From NCBI GenBank assembly GCA_963674495.2, contig CAXXLG010000002.1, positions 992,001 through 1,056,000 of the forward strand: a stretch of DNA of 64,000 bases, written 5' to 3'. Below the pieces are notes generated by a model. It was not told where the DNA came from and ran no database searches. It worked only from the letters and a program-made list of their open reading frames with translations. How positions within the stretch are numbered: the first letter of the stretch is position 1; the number at the start of each line of letters is the position of its first letter. This document shows, in pieces, positions 59,614-64,000 of the stretch. This DNA is from RGIG3178 sp963674495 (GTDB taxonomy: Bacteria; Bacillota; Clostridia; Christensenellales; QAND01). The translations under genes were made by a program, and so were the position numbers.

Positions 59614-60456
59614 ATGGGACGCATAAAACTTGTTATTACGGATCTGGACGGTACATTTTTGGACAACAACAGTGAACCAAACAAGCGCAACATCGAAGCG
59701 CTCAAAGCGTGTGAAGCGGCGGGCGTACCGGTCCGAGCCATTACAGCGCGCTGCTTTACCATGGCGCGGCGGATACTGGATGTAAGCGGTTTTCGGGGAC
59801 ATTGCGTAACGTGCAACGGCGCATCGCTCTATGAGGTGGATAGCGGACAAAGGCTTTACAAGAAAGCCATATCCAAGGACTGCATGGCCCGGATACTCCG
59901 GCTGTGTAAAGCGGCGCAGGCGGATGGGTTTGTCATCGCGCGGGACTACCTTGTTCAATGTCAACAACTGAGGAATTCCGGGCGCATGCTCGGCCGAAAA
60001 AAGGCAGATATGTCAGGTTGGCCAAAAAAGCACCGTTTTCAGCGCATTGAGGTGGACACCGTCGACGATGCCATCGAGTACATTGGGAACGATGGCGAGC
60101 TCATCTGCATGCACGCGCCGGACGATACGGTGGGCTTTGCCGGCGAATTCTACCGATCCGTCATCGAATTGGGTGAACTGTCGCTGACAAGTTCCCACCC
60201 CGGCGGCTTCGACATCATGGCGAGCGGCGTATGCAAGTCAGCAGGCGCGCAGCGGCTGGCGGATATGATGGGTATACGCCCGGAAGAGGTGCTGGCTTGC
60301 GGGGACCATAACAACGACATCGGCATGTTGCGTTGGGCGGGCATCGGCGTGGCGATGGGGGATGCGCACCCCGGCACGAAAATGGTGGCAGATTACGTCA
60401 GCGTGCCCCATCTTGAGGGCGGTGTGGCGGACGCCATCTACCGTTTCGTACTGTAA
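59614..60456 (+). CDS. HAD-IIB (Cof-type) phosphatase, array member 10
   Basis: A 280-residue protein; the ATG at 59614 with AAAGGGGA upstream replaces an earlier in-frame ATG. It begins MGRIKLVITDLDGTFLDN. Motif II Thr is in RAITARCFTMA, motif III Lys in ASGVCKSAGA and motif IV GDHNNDIGML. The cap (QQLRNSGRMLGRKKADMSGW) is unlike other members. It is followed after 18 bp by the DUF362 gene, which probably shares its transcript. Confidence 0.9.
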   Translation: MGRIKLVITDLDGTFLDNNSEPNKRNIEALKACEAAGVPVRAITARCFTMARRILDVSGFRGHCVTCNGASLYEVDSGQRLYKKAISKDCMARILRLCKAAQADGFVIARDYLVQCQQLRNSGRMLGRKKADMSGWPKKHRFQRIEVDTVDDAIEYIGNDGELICMHAPDDTVGFAGEFYRSVIELGELSLTSSHPGGFDIMASGVCKSAGAQRLADMMGIRPEEVLACGDHNNDIGMLRWAGIGVAMGDAHPGTKMVADYVSVPHLEGGVADAIYRFVL

Positions 60457-60474
60457 GAAAAAGAGGAAAAATGC

Positions 60475-61620
60475 ATGCAAAAACAAGTGGTCGTTGTAGC
60501 TTGCACAAGGTATGACCAAAAAGAGGTGGACGGCGCTGTCAAACGCGCTTTCGATGCGCTGGGCGGCCTTGATACGGTGGTCAAACCGGGCATGCGCGTT
60601 GCGATCAAGGCGAACTTATTGAAGAAAAATAAACCGGAGGATTGCGTGACAACGCATCCTTCGGTAATTTGTGCCGTGGCAAAACAGGTCAAGGCGTTGG
60701 GTGCCCAGGCGGTCATCGGGGACAGCCCGGGCGGCCCTTTTACCGAGGGTATGCTCCGAGGCATCTACCGTGAGACCGGCATGGAGTGGGCGGCACAGAC
60801 AAGCGATGCCACGCTCAACTATGATACGGCTTTTCAACAGGTACATTTTCCTGACGGCATATCCATCAAAACCTTTGATGTATGCCGCTATCTGTTGGAA
60901 GCGGATATCATCATCAATTGTGCCAAGCTCAAAACGCACGGGCTGACCACGTACACCGGCGCTGTGAAGAATATGTATGGTGCCATACCGGGCACGGTCA
61001 AGGTGGAATACCATTTCAGGATGCCCGAGTTGGACCGATTTTGCAATATGCTGCTGGATGTGTGCGAGTTTACAAAGCCGGATTTAAACCTCATCGACGC
61101 CGTCATCGGCATGGAGGGAGAGGGGCCGAGCGCCGGCAATCCACGCTCCGTTGGCTGCATCGTGGCGGCAAGAAGCCCGTATGCGGCGGACATGGCAGGC
61201 ATATCGCTGATGAACCAAAAGCCGATGAGTGTGGCGACCATGCTCTATGCCAACCAGCGCGGCCTTGTGCCGGATGAATTGGATCAAATGGAATGTCTGG
61301 GCGACGACATCGGAGAGTTTGTGGTCGATGACTATGCCGTACCCTCCGCCCGGCTCGAGCGGATGCTGCCCCGACTGGCACCCAAATTTCTGATGAGCTT
61401 CATTGAGCGGGTTTTTAAGCCCAGGCCGGTTTTTATAAAGGACATGTGTATCGGTTGTGGCGAATGTATGCGCAGCTGCCCGCCCAAGGCCATTACCATG
61501 GTAAACAAGCTGCCCAAGGTGGACCTTAATGCCTGCATCCGGTGTTTCTGCTGTCAGGAGCTCTGCCCCAAACAGGCGGTTAAGATCAAGAGATCGCGCA
61601 TTCTCAAACGGATCGGATAA
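60475..61620 (+). CDS. DUF362 domain protein with C-terminal 2x[4Fe-4S] ferredoxin domain
   Basis: A 381-residue protein. The DUF362 domain (residues about 20-240) has VKPGMRVAIKANLLKKNKPE, DSPGGPFTEGMLRGIYRETG and a KLKTHGLTTYTGAVKNMYG motif. The C-terminus carries two clusters: CIGCGECMRSCPPKA and CIRCFCCQELCPKQA. Such proteins occur widely in anaerobes; the role is unknown but redox-linked. It is 18 bp after the last HAD gene, and trmL starts four bases after its stop. Confidence 0.9.
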   Translation: MQKQVVVVACTRYDQKEVDGAVKRAFDALGGLDTVVKPGMRVAIKANLLKKNKPEDCVTTHPSVICAVAKQVKALGAQAVIGDSPGGPFTEGMLRGIYRETGMEWAAQTSDATLNYDTAFQQVHFPDGISIKTFDVCRYLLEADIIINCAKLKTHGLTTYTGAVKNMYGAIPGTVKVEYHFRMPELDRFCNMLLDVCEFTKPDLNLIDAVIGMEGEGPSAGNPRSVGCIVAARSPYAADMAGISLMNQKPMSVATMLYANQRGLVPDELDQMECLGDDIGEFVVDDYAVPSARLERMLPRLAPKFLMSFIERVFKPRPVFIKDMCIGCGECMRSCPPKAITMVNKLPKVDLNACIRCFCCQELCPKQAVKIKRSRILKRIG

Positions 61621-61624
61621 CATT

Positions 61625-62086
61625 ATGTTTCACATCGTTTTATACGCGCCACAAATCCCACAGAACACCGGCAACATCGCACGAACCTGCGCGGTTACCG
61701 GATGCTCATTGCATTTGATCAAACCCCTGGGATTTAAAATCGACGATAAGCACGTGCGTCGCGCCGGCTTGGATTATTGGGATAAGGTATTTGTCAACGT
61801 TTATGAAGACATCGATGATCTGATCGGCCGATATCCCGGCGCGCCATTGTTTTTTGTCGAGACCGTCGGAAGCCGGCGATACGACCAGGTGCATTACCCG
61901 CAAGGTTCCTTTTTCGTATTCGGACAGGAAACAAAAGGGCTGCCTCAATCCATCCTTTCGCGTTTTCCTTTGCGGTTGGTGCGTTTGCCGATGCGCGAAC
62001 ACCTGCGCAGTCTGAATCTGTCTAACGCGGCTGCGGTGATGGTTTACGAAGCTTTACGACAACAAGATTTTCACGGCCTGACTTGA
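61625..62086 (+). CDS. trmL: tRNA (cytidine(34)-2'-O)-methyltransferase TrmL
   Basis: A 153-residue SPOUT enzyme starting MFHIVLYAPQIPQNTGNIAR, the family N-terminus. Other knot motifs are FFVFGQETKGLPQ and RSLNLSNAAAVMVYEALR. It methylates the wobble nucleotide of leucine tRNAs. A longer frame upstream has no support. It lies four bases after the DUF362 stop, so translation is coupled even though no good ribosome binding site is visible. Confidence 0.93.
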   Translation: MFHIVLYAPQIPQNTGNIARTCAVTGCSLHLIKPLGFKIDDKHVRRAGLDYWDKVFVNVYEDIDDLIGRYPGAPLFFVETVGSRRYDQVHYPQGSFFVFGQETKGLPQSILSRFPLRLVRLPMREHLRSLNLSNAAAVMVYEALRQQDFHGLT

Positions 62087-62464
62087 TATGATCCATATTT
62101 AAGATCTGAAAAACATACCCATAATTTCCACATATTGTTGGTTTTATACGCATTTAGTAAATATTTTACATGAACTTTACAAAGAGTTGACATAAGATCG
62201 CTTGAACAACAGAAGCCGTTCCCGTAAAATTTGAACTTGTGAACGGTATATATAATGGTCTTTCAATGGCGATTCCATACAAAACAACAACCAATTATCA
62301 GATGCAAAACAAACCATAAAAGAAACCATTCGTTCCATGGCGGTCAAATTGTTAATCAAGATCACCGGAAGATGCACCGGGATATGCCTCCTCTTGTTGT
62401 GCGGGGAATCATCATTCGATCTGACGGACGTTCTATCATGAATTCATGAAAGTGGTGTAAGCCG
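62087..62464. other. Gene-free spacer before the Na/Pi-cotransporter-like gene
   Basis: About 380 bp of AT-rich spacer. TATAAT at 62251-62256 is a possible -10 box, with AATTTG 17 bp upstream. No convincing gene, hairpin or repeat is seen. Confidence 0.5.
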
Positions 62465-64000
62465 ATGAGTGTGTTTGATCTGTTTACCGTGCTCGGCGGG
62501 TTGGGACTGTTTTTGTTCGGAATGCATCTGATGGGAGAAGGCCTTCGATCCTCCGCCGGATCCAAACTGAAACTGATACTGGGGAAACTAACCACAAACC
62601 GGTTTATGGGCGTCATTGTGGGTTTGGCGGTGACGATGATCATCCAATCATCGTCCGCAACGACGGTTATGCTGGTGGGATTCGTCAACGCAGGCGTGAT
62701 GAACATATCTCAGGCGTTCGGCGTAATACTCGGCGCGAACATCGGTACCACGGTCACGGCACAGATCATTGCATTCAAGCTGTCAAGTTGGGCGCCGCTG
62801 TTCATCATACTCGGCGTCATTCCCATGCTGTTTGCAAAAAAACGCTCCGTCCGGTGTATCGGCACCGTCGTTGCTGGTTTTGGCATTCTGTTTACCGGCA
62901 TGAATATCATGGGTGGTGCGCTCAAGCCGCTCAAGGACGAAGTGTGGTTCGTCACCCTGATGACGCAATTCAAAAATCCGGTATTCGGCGTATTGTTGGG
63001 AACGCTGGCGACAACGATCATACAGTCCTCGTCGGCGACCATCGGCATCGTGCAGACCATGGCGGTTCAGGGGTTGATGGGGGCGGATGTGGCGTTTTAC
63101 ATAGTGCTGGGCTGCAACATCGGCACGTGCATCACGGCGCTGTTGGCAAGTATCGGAACCAACACAAACGCCAAGCGCACAGCCGGCGTACATGTTGCGT
63201 TCAACGTTATAAGTTCTCTAATATTCGTCGTTATATTGATGACGCTACCCTATGTGAAGTTTATTATGACGTTATCGCCCGGCGATATATCCCGGCAGAT
63301 TGCCAACTTCCATACGCTGTTCAACGTCATAGGAAGCCTATTGTTGTTGCCCTTTGGGAAACCCATTATCAAACTGGTTACCAAAATTGTTAAAGGTAAT
63401 CCCGAAGAGGATAACAGCATGCGCTTGCTGTATCTGGACGATCGGACGCTGGAAGCGCCCATGATCGCCATGGTACAGATGAAAAAGGAAGTTTCGCGTG
63501 TGGCGGACCGCGTGGGTACCAACGTGGACCGAGCGCTGGAAGGCTTCTTTGAACTGGACGAAATCAAAACAGCAAAGGTGCTCGAAGAACAGGAAGCGAT
63601 TAAATATTTGTGTACCGAAATCGTGGGGTATCTTGTCAAAATCCAGGCAATTCCTACCATTGATGACCATGACAAGCGCGAAGTCTTTATGATGCACGAT
63701 TTGATCACGGACTTAAAGCGGATTGCCGATCATGCGGAGAGTGTTGCGAGCTATGCGCAAGATCGGATCGACACCAAGCCGGAATTCTCTACCGAATCCA
63801 TCGAGGAGCTCAAGGAGATGGCGTTTAAGTGCAAAGAAGCTATGTATGCAGGCATTGAATCGGTCACATCCGGGGTTGAGGATGAGAGGGCCCGCGAACA
63901 GAGTATTGGATTCAACGAACAGGTCATCGCCATACAGAAAAAGCTCAGGGATAACCACATCGTAAGGCTGAATTGTGAACAATGCAATCCCAAAGCCGGT
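62465..64000 (+). CDS. Na/Pi-cotransporter family protein with C-terminal PhoU-like domain (3' partial)
   Basis: The frame is open for 512 codons from ATG at 62465 to the window edge. It begins MSVFDLFTVLGGLGLFLFGM. Two Na/Pi-cotransporter repeats are visible, each with a QSSSAT motif (IIQSSSATTVMLVGFVN and IIQSSSATIGIVQT), and 8-9 helices. A cytoplasmic C-terminal helical part after about residue 330 (VSRVADRVGTNVDRALEG and DLITDLKRIADHAESVA) has the PhoU pattern. It probably imports phosphate or another anion with sodium. The ribosome binding site is weak. The end is missing. Confidence 0.9.
   Translation, partial: MSVFDLFTVLGGLGLFLFGMHLMGEGLRSSAGSKLKLILGKLTTNRFMGVIVGLAVTMIIQSSSATTVMLVGFVNAGVMNISQAFGVILGANIGTTVTAQIIAFKLSSWAPLFIILGVIPMLFAKKRSVRCIGTVVAGFGILFTGMNIMGGALKPLKDEVWFVTLMTQFKNPVFGVLLGTLATTIIQSSSATIGIVQTMAVQGLMGADVAFYIVLGCNIGTCITALLASIGTNTNAKRTAGVHVAFNVISSLIFVVILMTLPYVKFIMTLSPGDISRQIANFHTLFNVIGSLLLLPFGKPIIKLVTKIVKGNPEEDNSMRLLYLDDRTLEAPMIAMVQMKKEVSRVADRVGTNVDRALEGFFELDEIKTAKVLEEQEAIKYLCTEIVGYLVKIQAIPTIDDHDKREVFMMHDLITDLKRIADHAESVASYAQDRIDTKPEFSTESIEELKEMAFKCKEAMYAGIESVTSGVEDERAREQSIGFNEQVIAIQKKLRDNHIVRLNCEQCNPKAG

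Noticed and set aside
1..64000. Insertion sequences, prophage or integrative elements
   Set aside because: No transposase, integrase or recombinase is encoded, and I saw no terminal repeats or duplicated target sites.

Overview
The window looks like a chromosomal segment of an anaerobic, Gram-positive, spore-forming-lineage bacterium (Bacillota, class Clostridia). The evidence is gene content: an intact cysE-cysS-mrnC-thyX-rlmB-rae1-sigH block, the redox repressor Rex, CdaA/CdaR, CwlD, a tRNA-Cys T-box, VanW-domain wall proteins, DegV, a ferredoxin-dependent 2-oxoacid oxidoreductase, and frequent TTG/GTG starts behind strong Shine-Dalgarno sequences. A Christensenellales-like lineage would fit the moderate G+C content, but that is a guess. 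I found no rRNA operon, CRISPR array, phage or insertion sequence.

Layout. 1-700: end of azlC, then azlD (branched-chain amino-acid export). 888-3976: Crp/Fnr-type regulator and a NitT/TauT-type ABC importer. 4061-6615: leftward alpha/beta hydrolase and glycerol kinase. 6781-9182: two-gene ABC exporter. 9297-11505: DegV and three small lipoproteins. 11640-14153: doubtful small ORF, small helical protein, cdaA and cdaR. 14197-17193: FAD oxidoreductase, membrane-anchored protein, P-loop ATPase. 17322-19871: four-subunit 2-oxoacid:ferredoxin oxidoreductase. 20040-24059: PIG-V-like membrane protein, then leftward murG and a HEAT-methyltransferase. 24252-33676: T-box followed by a long cysteine/RNA-processing/tsaD/cwlD/sigH cluster. 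33742-35063: tRNA-Gly and tuf.

The second half is dominated by gene families expanded in place. 35318-42934 holds five tandem MFS transporter genes. Each has its own promoter of the same design (17-bp spacer, TACAAT -10 box), four share an 80-nt leader containing a hairpin, and most end in their own terminator. 43053-44400 has a DUF378 protein, a small conserved protein and rex. 44491-49317 has three consecutive VanW-domain proteins. 49686-51352 is an Lrp-type regulator with an aminotransferase. 51342-60456 is a run of ten HAD-IIB (Cof-type) phosphatase paralogs, one frameshifted and one with a substituted motif I. The array is followed by a DUF362 iron-sulfur protein, trmL and a Na/Pi-cotransporter/PhoU-like gene cut by the window end.

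The most notable observations are the two tandem expansions, MFS and HAD. Each shows paralogs diversified in the substrate-facing parts while the core motifs are kept. The MFS units sit directly after tuf, where many Clostridia carry rpmG-secE-nusG. A plausible but unproven reading is that the organism takes up a range of small solutes and dephosphorylates a range of phosphorylated metabolites. Promoters listed below were found by eye as -35/-10 pairs with 16-18 bp spacing; none was scored statistically.
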